A program made the position numbers and the translations under genes. From Nocardia transvalensis NBRC 15921 (GTDB taxonomy: Bacteria > Actinomycetota > Actinomycetes > Mycobacteriales > Mycobacteriaceae), in NCBI RefSeq assembly GCF_000308875.1, contig NZ_BAGL01000050.1, positions 62,001-126,000 on the forward strand: 64,000 nucleotides of DNA, given 5' to 3'. Shown in pieces: positions 8,389-17,624 of this stretch. The notes beneath the pieces are model-generated. The model was not told the DNA's origin. It saw only the letters and a list, made by a program, of their open reading frames with translations, and ran no database searches. Every line of letters begins with the position of its first letter. Positions within the stretch are counted from its first letter, which is position 1.

Positions 8389-9000
8389 ATGCCCACACTC
8401 CGAGTTGCGGGGCGCACCGACGTATTCGCCGGTGGCGCATGGCAGGCGGCCCTGGCGATCGGGGTCGCCACCGTGGGTCTGGGCGTGGTGATCCTGTTCT
8501 GGCCCGATAAGACCGAGCAGGTCGCGGGCCTGCTGTTCGGGGCGTGCCTGCTGCTGACGGCGGTATGGCAGCTGATGATCGCCTTCCGCGCCCGCGTCTC
8601 CGGCGGCCTGCGGGCACTGGAATTCCTCACCGCGCTGATCGCCCTGCTGCTGGCGGCCTGGTGCCTGCGCAGCGGCGACTGGGTCGCGGTCCTGGCGCTG
8701 TGGATCGGCATCGGCTGGGCCGTCCACGGGATCGTGCAGGCGATCGTCGCGGTCTGGTCCGACGATCTGCCGCACGCGGGGCGCGTGGAGTTCTACGGCC
8801 TGCTCACCGTGCTCGCGGGCGTCCTGCTGGTGATCTGGCCGATCAATACCCTGGCCGGACTGGCGGTGCCGGTGGGCCTGGGGCAGATCTTCCTGGGCGG
8901 CACCGAGATTCGCGTCGCGGTGCGCCTGGACCGGGCCGCCGCGCAGGGCGATACGGTCGGAGTGCACGGTTTGCTGCGCACTCAGCCCAAGGCTGGCTAA
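8389..9000 (+). CDS. HdeD family (DUF308) membrane protein
   Basis: A 203-residue protein made almost entirely of six hydrophobic helices, with the paired-helix pattern of DUF308/HdeD proteins (GLGVVILFWPDKTEQVAGLLFG, then VLLVIWPINTLAGLAVPVGL). E. coli HdeD is linked to acid resistance, but actinobacterial relatives are uncharacterised. It lies about 145 nt upstream of narG on the same strand without clear coupling. The ATG start is supported by the hydrophobic segment beginning soon after it. Membrane location is firm, function uncertain. Confidence 0.82.
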   Translation: MPTLRVAGRTDVFAGGAWQAALAIGVATVGLGVVILFWPDKTEQVAGLLFGACLLLTAVWQLMIAFRARVSGGLRALEFLTALIALLLAAWCLRSGDWVAVLALWIGIGWAVHGIVQAIVAVWSDDLPHAGRVEFYGLLTVLAGVLLVIWPINTLAGLAVPVGLGQIFLGGTEIRVAVRLDRAAAQGDTVGVHGLLRTQPKAG

Positions 9001-9144
9001 CTCCGGGCACCCTCCAATAATCATTCCGACAAATCCCTCGTCCAGACGTCGATCGCAGGTAACGTTCAGGTCGTTCGTGCGATTGGTTGTCGATCGCGCG
9101 CCCCGCGGCGCTGTCGGTCGGCAGTCCTCGAAGGAGGCGTGCGC

Positions 9145-12100
9145 ATGGTGCAACTGGACGGCGAACTCACCGACGCGCTGATCGGCACGCGGCGGTTCTT
9201 CACCCGGACCGAGGTATCGCCGGACCGGCGCACGCTGTATCAAGTGGGCGGCCGCCAAGCGGACGAATTCTATCGGGACCGCTGGGCACACGATAAAGTG
9301 GTGCGCTCCACGCACGGCGTGAACTGCACCGGATCGTGCTCGTGGAAGGTGTACGTCAAGGACGGCATCATCACCTGGGAGACCCAGCAGACCGACTATC
9401 CGTCGGTGGGCCCGGATCGCCCCGAATACGAGCCGCGGGGGTGCCCGCGCGGCGCGGCGTTCTCCTGGTACACCTATTCGCCGACCCGCGTGCGCTACCC
9501 CTACATTCGCGGCGCGCTGCTCGAACTGTATCGGGAAGCCAAGGCGCGCACCGGGAATCCGGTCGACGCGTGGGCCTCGATCGTCGAAGATCCGGAGACG
9601 GCGCGGCGCTACAAGAGCCTGCGCGGGCGCGGCGGCCTGGTCCGCGCGACCTGGGACGAGGCGGTGGAGTTGATCGCCGCAGCGCACGTGCACACCATCA
9701 AGGCCTATGGTCCGGACCGCGTCGCGGGATTCTCCCCGATCCCCGCGATGTCGATGGTGTCGTTCGCGGGCGGATCGCGGTTCGTCTCGCTAGTGGGGGG
9801 CGTGATGCTGTCGTTCTACGACTGGTACGCCGATCTCCCGGTGGCCTCGCCGCAGGTCTTCGGCGACCAGACCGATGTGCCGGAGTCCGGGGACTGGTGG
9901 GACGCGGGCTATCTGATCATGTGGGGTTCGAACGTGCCGGTGACCCGCACACCGGACGCGCACTGGATGGCGGAGGCGCGCTATCGCGGCCAGAAGGTGA
10001 TCGCGGTCGCGCCCGACTACGCCGACAACGTGAAATTCGCCGACGAATGGCTCGCCCCGCATCCGGGCACCGACGGCGCGCTGGCCCTCGCGATGGGGCA
10101 CGTGATCCTGCGTGAGTTCTTCGTGGACCGGCAGGAGCCGTATTTCGCGGACTATGTGAAGCGGCGTACGGACTTGCCGTTTCTCGTGCGGCTCGAACCT
10201 CTTGTTTCCGGCCAAAAGCATGCCGGAAACAAGGAAGATGCCGGTGGGGCGGGGAACGGGGCAGGCGTCGGTGAGGCCGGGAACGGCACAGGCGTCGGTG
10301 GGGCCGGGAACGGGGCAGGCGTCGGTGGGGCCAGGGACGGGGCGGGTGGCGCATATCGGCCCGGAAAGTTCCTCACCGCCGCCGATCTCGATGAATTCGC
10401 GGGCGAGCCGAATGCGGCGTTCAAGACGGTTCTGCTGGACGAGGGCGGACATCCGGTGGTGCCCAACGGATCCCTCGGCTTCCGGTACGGCGAGGAAGGC
10501 GCGGGGAGGTGGAATCTGGAGCTGGGGGAGACCGATCCGCTGCTGACCGTGTACGGCGGGGACGCGGTGGCGGTGGAGTTGTCGCGGTTCGACGCCCCGG
10601 ACGGCGCGGCCCATCCGCTGCGGCGCGGCGTCCCGGTCCGCACCGTCGGCGGGCACCTGGTGACCACCGTGTACGACCTGATGCTGGCGCAGTACGGCGT
10701 GCACCGCCCGGGGCTGCCGGGTGAGTGGCCGAGCGGGCTCGACGACGCGAACCAGCCCGGCACACCCGCCTGGCAGGAGACCGTCACGGGTGTTCCCGCC
10801 GCGGCCGCCGCCCGCATCGGCCGCGAATTCGCCGCCAACGCCGCCGAATCCGAGGGCCGGTCGATGATCCTCCTCGGCGCCGGCACCAACCACTGGTTCC
10901 ACTCCGACACCATCTACCGCACCTTCCTGGCACTCACCACGCTCACCGGCTGCCAGGGCGTCAACGGCGGCGGCTGGGCGCACTACGTCGGGCAGGAGAA
11001 GTGCCGTCCGGTCACCGGGTGGGCGCAGGTCGCCAATGCGCTGGACTGGTCGCGCCCGCCGCGGCAGATGATCCAGACCGCCTACTGGTACCTGCACACC
11101 GACCAGTTCCGCTACGACCCGTTCGCCGCCGACACCCTCGCCGGGGCCGCGGCCGGCGGGCGGCTGTCGGGCAAGACGACGGCCGACCTGATCGCGCTGT
11201 CGGCGCGGCTGGGCTGGATGCCGTCGTATCCGACCTTCGACCGCAATCCGCTCGACCTCGGCGCGGAGGCGAAGGCGGCGGGCCTGCCGGTCGCGGACTA
11301 CGTGGTCTCGGAACTGAAGCTGGGAAAGCTGCGGTTCGCCTGCGAGGATCCCGATGCGCCGCAGAACTTTCCGCGGGTGCTCAGCGTGTGGCGGTCCAAC
11401 CTGCTGGGCTCCTCGGCGAAGGGCGACGAGTATTTCCTGAAGCATCTGCTGGGCGCGGAGTCGTCGCTGCGCGCGGAGGAGGCGCCGCCGAACGCGCGCC
11501 CGCGGGAGGTGCGGTGGCACGACGAGGCGCCGGTCGGGAAGCTGGATCTGCTGCTGACACTGGACTTCCGGATGACCAGCACCACCCTCTACTCGGATGT
11601 GGTGCTCCCGGCGGCGACCTGGTACGAGAAGTACGACCTGTCGACCACCGACATGCATCCGTTCGTGCACTCGTTCTCACCCGCGATCGCTCCGCCCTGG
11701 CAGGCCCGCACCGACTGGGACGCCTTCCAGCGCATCGGCAAGGCGTTCAGCCGCCTGGCCTCGGACCACCTCGGCACCCGCACCGACGTCGTGGCCGCGC
11801 CGCTGCAACACGACACCCCCGACGAGCTGGCCACCCCGCACGGCGTGGTGCGGGACTGGAAAGCCGGTGAGTGCGAACCGGTTCCGGGCACGACCATGCC
11901 GAAGCTGATCGCCGTCGAGCGCGACTATCCGGCGGTGGCGGCGAAGATGGCGGCGCTCGGCCCGCTGCTGGACTCGCTGGGCGCCACCACCAAGGGCGTC
12001 ACGTTCGACGTCGGCCAGGAGATCGCCTACCTCGCCGACAAGAACGGCACCGTGCGCGGCGGGCCGGCCGACGGCCGCCCGGCGCTGGTGCGCGACATCG

Positions 12101-12954
12101 ACGCCTGCGAGGCGATCCTGGCGCTGTCGGGCACCACCAACGGCCGCCTCGCCACCCAGGGTTTCCGGACGCTGGAGAAGCGCACCGGAACCCGGCTGGC
12201 CGATCTGGCCGCCGAGCACGAGGGCAAGCGGATCACCTTCGCCGACACCCAGATCGCGCCGGTCCCGGTCATCACGTCACCGGAGTGGTCGGGATCGGAA
12301 TCCGGGGGCCGCCGGTACTCGCCGTTCACGGTCAATGTGGAACGGAACAAGCCGTGGCACACCCTCACCGGCCGCCAGCACTTCTACCTCGACCACGACT
12401 GGATGGCCGAGGTGGGCGAGCAGCTCCCGGTGTTCCGGCCGCCGCTGAACATGGCCGCGCTGTTCGCCGAACCGGCGCTCGGCGCGACCGGCGAGCACGG
12501 CCTCGCGCTGCGCTACCTGACCCCGCACTCGAAGTGGTCGATCCACTCCGAATATCAGGACAACCTGTTCATGCTCAGCCTCTCGCGCGGCGGGCCGACG
12601 ATCTGGATGTCCGACCGCGACGCCGCCAAGATCGGTGTCGCCGACAACGAGTGGATCGAGGCGGTCAACCGCAACGGCGTCGTGGTGGCGCGGGCGGTCG
12701 TGTCGCACCGGATGCCGGAGGGCACCGTCTACATGCACCACGCCCAGGACCGGGTGGTGGACGTGCCGATCGCGGAGACGTCGGGGCAGCGCGGCGGCAT
12801 CCACAATTCGCTGACCCGGCTGCTGATCAAGCCCACCCATCTCATCGGCGGCTACGCGCAGCTGACCTACGCGTTCAACTATCTCGGCCCGACCGGCAAC
12901 CAGCGCGACGAGATCACCCTGATCCGCCGCCGCGGCCAGGAGGTGCGGTACTGA
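9145..12954 (+). CDS. narG: Respiratory nitrate reductase alpha subunit NarG
   Basis: A 1269-residue molybdenum enzyme that reduces nitrate to nitrite on the cytoplasmic face of the membrane. The N-terminal HGVNCTGSCSWKVY and later PRGCPRG supply the His/Cys ligands of the FS0 cluster. SFYDWYADLP carries the Asp that coordinates molybdenum. The ATG at 9145 is chosen because AAGGAGG lies 7 nt upstream; the GTG at 9139 is too close. Around residues 353-400 the family's short loop between VRLE and PGKFLTAADL is replaced by about 48 Gly/Ala/Asn-rich residues encoded by a palindrome and 27-bp repeats. First gene of narGHJI; 1 nt before narH. Confidence 0.97.
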   Translation: MVQLDGELTDALIGTRRFFTRTEVSPDRRTLYQVGGRQADEFYRDRWAHDKVVRSTHGVNCTGSCSWKVYVKDGIITWETQQTDYPSVGPDRPEYEPRGCPRGAAFSWYTYSPTRVRYPYIRGALLELYREAKARTGNPVDAWASIVEDPETARRYKSLRGRGGLVRATWDEAVELIAAAHVHTIKAYGPDRVAGFSPIPAMSMVSFAGGSRFVSLVGGVMLSFYDWYADLPVASPQVFGDQTDVPESGDWWDAGYLIMWGSNVPVTRTPDAHWMAEARYRGQKVIAVAPDYADNVKFADEWLAPHPGTDGALALAMGHVILREFFVDRQEPYFADYVKRRTDLPFLVRLEPLVSGQKHAGNKEDAGGAGNGAGVGEAGNGTGVGGAGNGAGVGGARDGAGGAYRPGKFLTAADLDEFAGEPNAAFKTVLLDEGGHPVVPNGSLGFRYGEEGAGRWNLELGETDPLLTVYGGDAVAVELSRFDAPDGAAHPLRRGVPVRTVGGHLVTTVYDLMLAQYGVHRPGLPGEWPSGLDDANQPGTPAWQETVTGVPAAAAARIGREFAANAAESEGRSMILLGAGTNHWFHSDTIYRTFLALTTLTGCQGVNGGGWAHYVGQEKCRPVTGWAQVANALDWSRPPRQMIQTAYWYLHTDQFRYDPFAADTLAGAAAGGRLSGKTTADLIALSARLGWMPSYPTFDRNPLDLGAEAKAAGLPVADYVVSELKLGKLRFACEDPDAPQNFPRVLSVWRSNLLGSSAKGDEYFLKHLLGAESSLRAEEAPPNARPREVRWHDEAPVGKLDLLLTLDFRMTSTTLYSDVVLPAATWYEKYDLSTTDMHPFVHSFSPAIAPPWQARTDWDAFQRIGKAFSRLASDHLGTRTDVVAAPLQHDTPDELATPHGVVRDWKAGECEPVPGTTMPKLIAVERDYPAVAAKMAALGPLLDSLGATTKGVTFDVGQEIAYLADKNGTVRGGPADGRPALVRDIDACEAILALSGTTNGRLATQGFRTLEKRTGTRLADLAAEHEGKRITFADTQIAPVPVITSPEWSGSESGGRRYSPFTVNVERNKPWHTLTGRQHFYLDHDWMAEVGEQLPVFRPPLNMAALFAEPALGATGEHGLALRYLTPHSKWSIHSEYQDNLFMLSLSRGGPTIWMSDRDAAKIGVADNEWIEAVNRNGVVVARAVVSHRMPEGTVYMHHAQDRVVDVPIAETSGQRGGIHNSLTRLLIKPTHLIGGYAQLTYAFNYLGPTGNQRDEITLIRRRGQEVRY
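10201..10233. repeat. Perfect 12-bp inverted repeat inside narG
   Basis: CTTGTTTCCGGC at 10201-10212 and its exact complement at 10222-10233 flank the 9-nt loop CAAAAGCAT. It lies in frame within the narG insertion. The core GGCCAAAAGCA-N-GCCGGAA is shared with the palindrome at 50334-50359, so this is probably one copy of a dispersed palindromic element. Confidence 0.8.
10237..10344 (+). repeat. Four 27-bp tandem repeats in narG
   Basis: Four consecutive 27-bp units at 10237, 10264, 10291 and 10318 encode degenerate nonapeptides of the form GVGGAGNGA. Units 2 and 3 differ at few positions; units 1 and 4 are more divergent. The length keeps the frame, giving a flexible Gly-rich loop. It follows directly on the 12-bp palindrome. 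Confidence 0.85.
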
Positions 12955-12955
12955 T

Positions 12956-14623
12956 ATGAAACCCATGGCGCAGATGGCGATGGTGATGAACCTCGACAAG
13001 TGCATCGGCTGCCACACCTGCTCGGTGACCTGCAAACAGACCTGGACCAACCGCGCCGGTGTCGAGTACGTGTGGTTCAACAACGTGGAAACCCGTCCGG
13101 GACAGGGGTATCCGCGCACCTACGAGGATCAGAAGCGGTGGCGCGGCGGCTGGACGCTGGACCGGCGGGGACGGCTGAAGCTGCGCGGCGGCGGGCGCCT
13201 GCGCAAGCTGCTCACCCTCTTCGACAATCCGATCCTGCCCGACCTGGCCGACTACTACGAGCCCTGGACCTACGACTACGACACCCTCACCAGCGCGCCC
13301 GTGCAGCGGCACACCCCGGTGGCGCGGCCGAAATCGCTGATCACCGGCAAGGATACGACGGTGACCTGGTCGGCCAACTGGGACGACGACCTAGGCGGCG
13401 CACCGGAACTCGCGCGCAAGGACCCGCTGCTGGCGGAGCTGGGCGACAAGGTGCGCTTCGAGTTCGAGCACACCTTCATGTTCTATCTGCCGCGCATCTG
13501 CGAGCACTGCCTCAACCCGTCGTGCGCGGCGTCGTGCCCGTCCGGCGCGATCTACAAGCGCAGCGAGGACGGCATCGTCCTGGTCGACCAGGACAAGTGC
13601 CGCGGCTGGCGGATGTGCGTCTCGGGGTGCCCGTACAAGAAGGTGTTCTTCAACCACCGCACGGGCAAGGCCGAGAAATGCACGTTCTGCTTCCCGCGCG
13701 TCGAGGTCGGGCTGCCGACGGTGTGCGCGGAGACCTGCGTGGGCCGGCTGCGCTACATCGGGCTGATGCTGTACGACGCCGACAAGGTCCTCGATGTCGC
13801 GGGCACCCCGGACGAGCACGATCTCTACGCCGCCCAGCGCGACGCCTTCCTCGATCCGAACGATCCCGAGGTCGTCGCCGCCTGCACGCGGGCGGGCATC
13901 CCGGACGACTGGATCGAGGCCGCGCAGCGCTCACCGGTGTACGCGCTGATCAATACCTATCGGGTCGCGCTGCCGCTGCATCCGGAATACCGCACGGTGC
14001 CGATGGTCTGGTACATCCCGCCGCTGTCGCCGGTGGTCGACGCGCTGCGCGACACCGGGAACGACGCCGAGGACCACGGCAACCTGTTCGCGGCCATCGA
14101 GGCGCTGCGCATCCCGGTCGAATATCTCGCGGAGCTGTTCACGGCGGGCGACGTGGCGCCGGTGGAGTCGGTGTTGCGAAAACTGGCCGCCATGCGCAGC
14201 TATATGCGCGATATCAATCTCGGCCGCGAAACCCGCCCCGAGATCGCCGAGAAGGTCGGCATGGACGCCGAACAGCTCTACGACATGTACCGGCTGATGG
14301 CGCTGGCGAAATACGAGGAACGCTACGTGATCCCGCCCGCCCACGCCGAACAGGCGCGCGGACTGGAGGAATCTGCGACCGGGTGCAGCCTCGACTACGA
14401 CGGAGGTCCGGGCATGGACAGCTGGGGGCCGTTCGGCGAGAGTTCCGGCGGCGTGACACCCGTCGCGGTGGAGAACTTCCGGATGCTGCGCGACCGCCAG
14501 ACCAGCGATACCGGCGCGGCGCCGGTCGGCAAGTCCGAGCGGGTGAACCTGCTCAACTGGGACGGGCGCGGCGTGCCCGCGGGACTGCTGCCGCCCAGGA
14601 CCGAAGGGAGGCATCGCAAATGA
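12956..14623 (+). CDS. narH: Respiratory nitrate reductase beta subunit NarH
   Basis: A 555-residue iron-sulfur protein that carries electrons from NarI haems to NarG. Four cysteine groups are visible: CIGCHTCSVTC near residue 16, CEHCLNPSCAASCP, CRGWRMCVSGCP, and CTFCFPR with CAETC. The Trp in CxxWxxC of the third group is the signature of the [3Fe-4S] cluster in NarH. The start is the ATG 1 nt after the narG stop; an ATG three codons later is also possible. It overlaps narJ by ATGA, so the operon is translationally coupled. Length matches mycobacterial NarH. Confidence 0.97.
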   Translation: MKPMAQMAMVMNLDKCIGCHTCSVTCKQTWTNRAGVEYVWFNNVETRPGQGYPRTYEDQKRWRGGWTLDRRGRLKLRGGGRLRKLLTLFDNPILPDLADYYEPWTYDYDTLTSAPVQRHTPVARPKSLITGKDTTVTWSANWDDDLGGAPELARKDPLLAELGDKVRFEFEHTFMFYLPRICEHCLNPSCAASCPSGAIYKRSEDGIVLVDQDKCRGWRMCVSGCPYKKVFFNHRTGKAEKCTFCFPRVEVGLPTVCAETCVGRLRYIGLMLYDADKVLDVAGTPDEHDLYAAQRDAFLDPNDPEVVAACTRAGIPDDWIEAAQRSPVYALINTYRVALPLHPEYRTVPMVWYIPPLSPVVDALRDTGNDAEDHGNLFAAIEALRIPVEYLAELFTAGDVAPVESVLRKLAAMRSYMRDINLGRETRPEIAEKVGMDAEQLYDMYRLMALAKYEERYVIPPAHAEQARGLEESATGCSLDYDGGPGMDSWGPFGESSGGVTPVAVENFRMLRDRQTSDTGAAPVGKSERVNLLNWDGRGVPAGLLPPRTEGRHRK

Positions 14624-15258
14624 GCCTCGGCGCACCGGAGCGGGCCGCCGCCCGGCAGGTCCAGTCGCTGCTGCTGGGATACCCCGATGCCGTTCTGCTG
14701 GACCGGCGTCCGCTGCTGCGCCGTGCGGCCGATGCCCTGCCGAAGGCAGTCGGTGCACCGTTGCGCCCACTGCTGGATCACCTCGACACCGCCGAACCGC
14801 TCACGCTGGCCACCGAATACGTCGACACCTTCGACCACCGCAAGCGGTTCAGCCCGTATCTGACCTATTTCCTGTACGGCGACACCCGCAAGCGCGGGAT
14901 GGCGCTGCTGCGATTCAAACAGGTCTACCGGGCCGCGGGCCTGGTCCTCGGTGACGGCGAACTGCCCGACCACCTGGCGGTCCTGCTGGAGTTCGCGGCG
15001 GCGCACGCCGAGGCGGGCGACAAGCTGCTGACCGAGTACCGCGTCGGCGTGGAACTCATGCGGCACGGGCTGCGCGACGCCGGCTCGCCCTGGACGGGCG
15101 TGCTCGATTCGGTCGATGCCACCCTGCCGCCGCTGCACGGCAGCGACCGTGACGCCCTGGCCCGCCTGATCGCCGAGGGCCCGCCGGGCGAGGAGGTCGG
15201 GCTGGAACCGTTCGCGCCGCCCTCGTACATGCCCGAACCGATCGGAGGACGCCGATGA
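14620..15258 (+). CDS. narJ: Nitrate reductase molybdenum cofactor assembly chaperone NarJ
   Basis: A 212-residue helical chaperone of the TorD/NarJ type. It binds apo-NarG and lets the molybdopterin cofactor be inserted before membrane docking. Visible family landmarks are LLLGYPDAVLLDRRPLL near the start and EYVDTFDHRKRFSPYLTYFLYGDTRKRG, the most conserved NarJ segment. The ATG at 14620 overlaps the narH stop and has GAAGGGAGG upstream. It overlaps narI by 4 nt. Confidence 0.95.
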   Translation: MSLGAPERAAARQVQSLLLGYPDAVLLDRRPLLRRAADALPKAVGAPLRPLLDHLDTAEPLTLATEYVDTFDHRKRFSPYLTYFLYGDTRKRGMALLRFKQVYRAAGLVLGDGELPDHLAVLLEFAAAHAEAGDKLLTEYRVGVELMRHGLRDAGSPWTGVLDSVDATLPPLHGSDRDALARLIAEGPPGEEVGLEPFAPPSYMPEPIGGRR

Positions 15259-15992
15259 CGCCGAGCGCCGCGGATATTCTGCTGTGGGTCGCCGTTCCGT
15301 ATGCGGCGCTGGGGATCTGCCTGGTCGGGCACGTATGGCGGTATCGCTACGACAAATTCGGGTGGACCACCCGGTCCTCGCAGCTCTACGAGAACCGGCT
15401 GCTGCGGCTGGGGAGCCCGCTGTTCCACTACGGGATCGTCTTCGTCTTCCTCGGGCACGTGCTCGGGCTGGTGGTTCCGGAGTCGTGGACCGAGGCGATC
15501 GGGGTCAGCGAGGGTGTGTACCACGCCGTGTCCTTCGGCCTCGGCACGCTGGCCGGTGTCGCGGCGGTCCTGGGGCTGGCGATCCTGATCTATCGCCGCC
15601 GCACGGTCGGTCCGGTGTTCTCGGCCACGACCCGCAACGACAAGATCATGTACGCGCTGCTGGGGCTGACGCTCGCGCTCGGCCTGGGCGCCACGGTGTA
15701 CAACACGCTGAGCGGGCAGGACCACGACTACCGGCAGGACGTCGCGCCCTGGTTCCGATCGATCTTCTACTTCCGACCCGAACCGGAACTCATGGTGGGC
15801 GCGCCCCTCGGCTACCGATTGCACGCGCTGCTGGCCTGCGCGCTGTTCGCGTTCTGGCCGTTCAGTCGCCTGGTGCATGTGTGGTCGGCCCCGGTGGCCT
15901 ACCTGACCCGCCCCTACATCGTCTACCGCAGCCGCGACGAATCGCTGGGAACGCATCGCCCGCCGCGCGGCTGGGAACGTGTCGGGCAGTAG
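15255..15992 (+). CDS. narI: Respiratory nitrate reductase gamma subunit NarI
   Basis: A 245-residue membrane cytochrome b that oxidises quinol and anchors NarGH. Five hydrophobic helices are evident. Candidate haem-b histidines are in SPLFHYGIVFVFLGHVLG in the second helix, and in GYRLHALLACALFAFWPFSRLVHVW in the last. A GVSEGVYHAVSFGLGTLAG segment matches NarI of mycobacteria. It ends the operon; a hairpin follows 14 nt after the stop. No narK or nirBD is present in the window, so transport and nitrite removal are encoded elsewhere. Confidence 0.96.
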   Translation: MTPSAADILLWVAVPYAALGICLVGHVWRYRYDKFGWTTRSSQLYENRLLRLGSPLFHYGIVFVFLGHVLGLVVPESWTEAIGVSEGVYHAVSFGLGTLAGVAAVLGLAILIYRRRTVGPVFSATTRNDKIMYALLGLTLALGLGATVYNTLSGQDHDYRQDVAPWFRSIFYFRPEPELMVGAPLGYRLHALLACALFAFWPFSRLVHVWSAPVAYLTRPYIVYRSRDESLGTHRPPRGWERVGQ

Positions 15993-16006
15993 CGGTTCCG
16001 GATGCA

Positions 16007-16030
16007 CACACCGCACAGTTGCACGGTGTG
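16007..16030. terminator. Hairpin between convergent narI and NAD(P)-binding gene
   Basis: CACACCG and CGGTGTG form a 7-bp stem around a 10-nt loop in the 54-nt gap between two convergent stops. There is no U-tract, which is usual in high-GC actinobacteria. Bidirectional termination is inferred from position. Confidence 0.55.
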
Positions 16031-16046
16031 CCATCGCGGGCGGGTG

Positions 16047-16868
16047 TCAGCGGAACTCGTCGGCGTGTGCCCCGGCCCAGTCGGCGAAGGTGCGGGGCGG
16101 GCGGCCGGTGACCCGTTCGACCGTATCGCGGACGACGGATTCGTCGATCGCGCCCGCGACATAGAAATCGAAGAAGGCGTCGACGTACTCCGGTGGCGTG
16201 GTCCGCAGCAGTTCGGCGCGGGTCTCGTCGTTGTCGAGTTCGACGCAGGTCAGATCGCGGCCGAGGACGCGGCCCAGGACGGCGACCTGCTCGGCGGGCC
16301 GCAGCGCCTCCGGTCCCGTGGGCCACAGGATCTCGCCGCGATGGTCCTCGCCGCGCAGGGCCTGTGCCGCGACCGCCGCCAGATCGGCGGGATCGAGGCT
16401 CGCGAGCGCGACGGTCGGGAACTGGGCCCGCACGACATCCCCGGCTCGCAATTGGGGCAGCCAGCGCAGGGCGTTGGACATGAATGCCGAGGGGCGCAGG
16501 ATCGTCCACGACAGCCCGGATTCGACCACCTCGCGCTCGGAGGCGGCCATGTACCGGGTGACGGCATTGGCGGTATTGCCGGTGGCCGCGGAGGTCCCCG
16601 ACAGCAGGACGATGTGCCGCACCCCCGACTTCTCGGCTGCCGCAACGACTCCGGGGTAACCCGGCAGCACGAAGGCGGCTCGTACGTCGTCGAAAGCGTC
16701 GCCGAGAGTGTCCGGTGCGGTCAGATCGCCGGTGGCCGCCTCGACGCCGGCGGGGAGGGTGGCCCGCGCCGGGTCGCGGACCAGGGCGCGCACCGGCTCA
16801 CCGGCGGTCGCGAGCGCCGTGACGAGTGCTGATCCGATGGTGCCGGTGGCGCCGGTAACGAGGAACAC
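16047..16868 (-). CDS. NmrA-like NAD(P)-binding atypical short-chain reductase
   Basis: A 273-residue Rossmann protein. It begins MFLVTGATGTIGSALVTALA, with the GxxGxxG dinucleotide motif at the very N-terminus, then ALVRD and the VLLSGTSAAT strand, and WTILRPSAFMSN in place of the classic YxxxK site. This places it in the atypical SDR/NmrA group, which includes NAD(P)H:quinone reductases such as QorB and redox-sensing proteins. Start is a GTG. It lies 9 nt after the stop of the membrane-protein gene on the same strand, so the two likely share a transcript. Substrate unknown. Confidence 0.87.
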   Translation of the reverse strand: MFLVTGATGTIGSALVTALATAGEPVRALVRDPARATLPAGVEAATGDLTAPDTLGDAFDDVRAAFVLPGYPGVVAAAEKSGVRHIVLLSGTSAATGNTANAVTRYMAASEREVVESGLSWTILRPSAFMSNALRWLPQLRAGDVVRAQFPTVALASLDPADLAAVAAQALRGEDHRGEILWPTGPEALRPAEQVAVLGRVLGRDLTCVELDNDETRAELLRTTPPEYVDAFFDFYVAGAIDESVVRDTVERVTGRPPRTFADWAGAHADEFR

Positions 16869-16877
16869 GGTCTTCTC

Positions 16878-17501
16878 CTACTGCTGGGGCCACTGCGGCG
16901 GCGGGGGCTGGTGCTGGCCGGGATATCCCGCGGGCGGCTGGGCGCCGGGCATCGGCTGCTGCTGCCATGCGTTCGGGGGAGGCGCCATCTGCGGCTGGGG
17001 CCAGGAGTTGGCGGGCGGGCGCGGGCCGCCGGTCGACATCGCCGCGGAGAACAGCGCGCCGATCACTACGAGCGCGACGAGGGTGGTCGGGATCGCCAGC
17101 CAGCCGCCGTGGGCCAACGCGGCGCTGCCCAGATTGCGGTCGCCGGCGCTGAAGATCAACCCGAGATTGGGCGCGAGCACCGCGCCCGCACCGATACCGC
17201 CGGCGACCCGCGCGACGGCGGGCCTGCCGGCGGTGAGTAGCAGCACCGCGGCGAACAGGGCGAACAGCACGGTGAGGACCACGACGGCATCGCTCCAGAA
17301 GAACTTGTCGTACCGGGCGAAGAGCCAGATCCGGCGCGCGACGAACAAGATCGCCGCTAGGGCCAGGCCGGCGGCCGCGATCGCGTCGGCCGCGCGGCGC
17401 CCACCGGACGGCGGCGGATAGCCGGGCGGGGAACCCCATCCCGGGCCGGGGAAACCCGCCGGATTGTGCGGCGGCGGTCCGGGCTGGAACGGCTGACCCA
17501 T
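16878..17501 (-). CDS. Pro-rich four-helix membrane protein, unknown function
   Basis: A 207-residue protein with Pro/Gly-rich tails at both ends (GPPPHNPAGFPGPGWGSPPG and a Gln/Pro-rich C-terminus) flanking about four membrane helices. Examples are DAIAAAGLALAAILFVAR, AVVVLTVLFALFAAVLLL and AIPTTLVALVVIGALFSAA. Such tails are common in actinobacterial envelope proteins and may contact peptidoglycan or partner proteins. The ATG at 17501 has GGGAG upstream. It is followed closely by the NmrA-like gene. No family name can be given. Confidence 0.75.
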   Translation of the reverse strand: MGQPFQPGPPPHNPAGFPGPGWGSPPGYPPPSGGRRAADAIAAAGLALAAILFVARRIWLFARYDKFFWSDAVVVLTVLFALFAAVLLLTAGRPAVARVAGGIGAGAVLAPNLGLIFSAGDRNLGSAALAHGGWLAIPTTLVALVVIGALFSAAMSTGGPRPPANSWPQPQMAPPPNAWQQQPMPGAQPPAGYPGQHQPPPPQWPQQ

Positions 17502-17624
17502 TGCGGGAACTCCCTTGCTGCGGCGGCGACTCGATGCAGCCTATGCGATTCGCCCGGGGCGGGAAGGCCGACCGAGCACCCGAAGTGCCCGAATTCCGCG
17601 GTGGTCCGGCGTTAGGATCGCCCC

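Noticed and set aside
9790..11670. 626-codon frame antisense to narG
   Set aside because: Lies wholly inside narG, has no ribosome site and no family features; typical high-GC antisense artefact.
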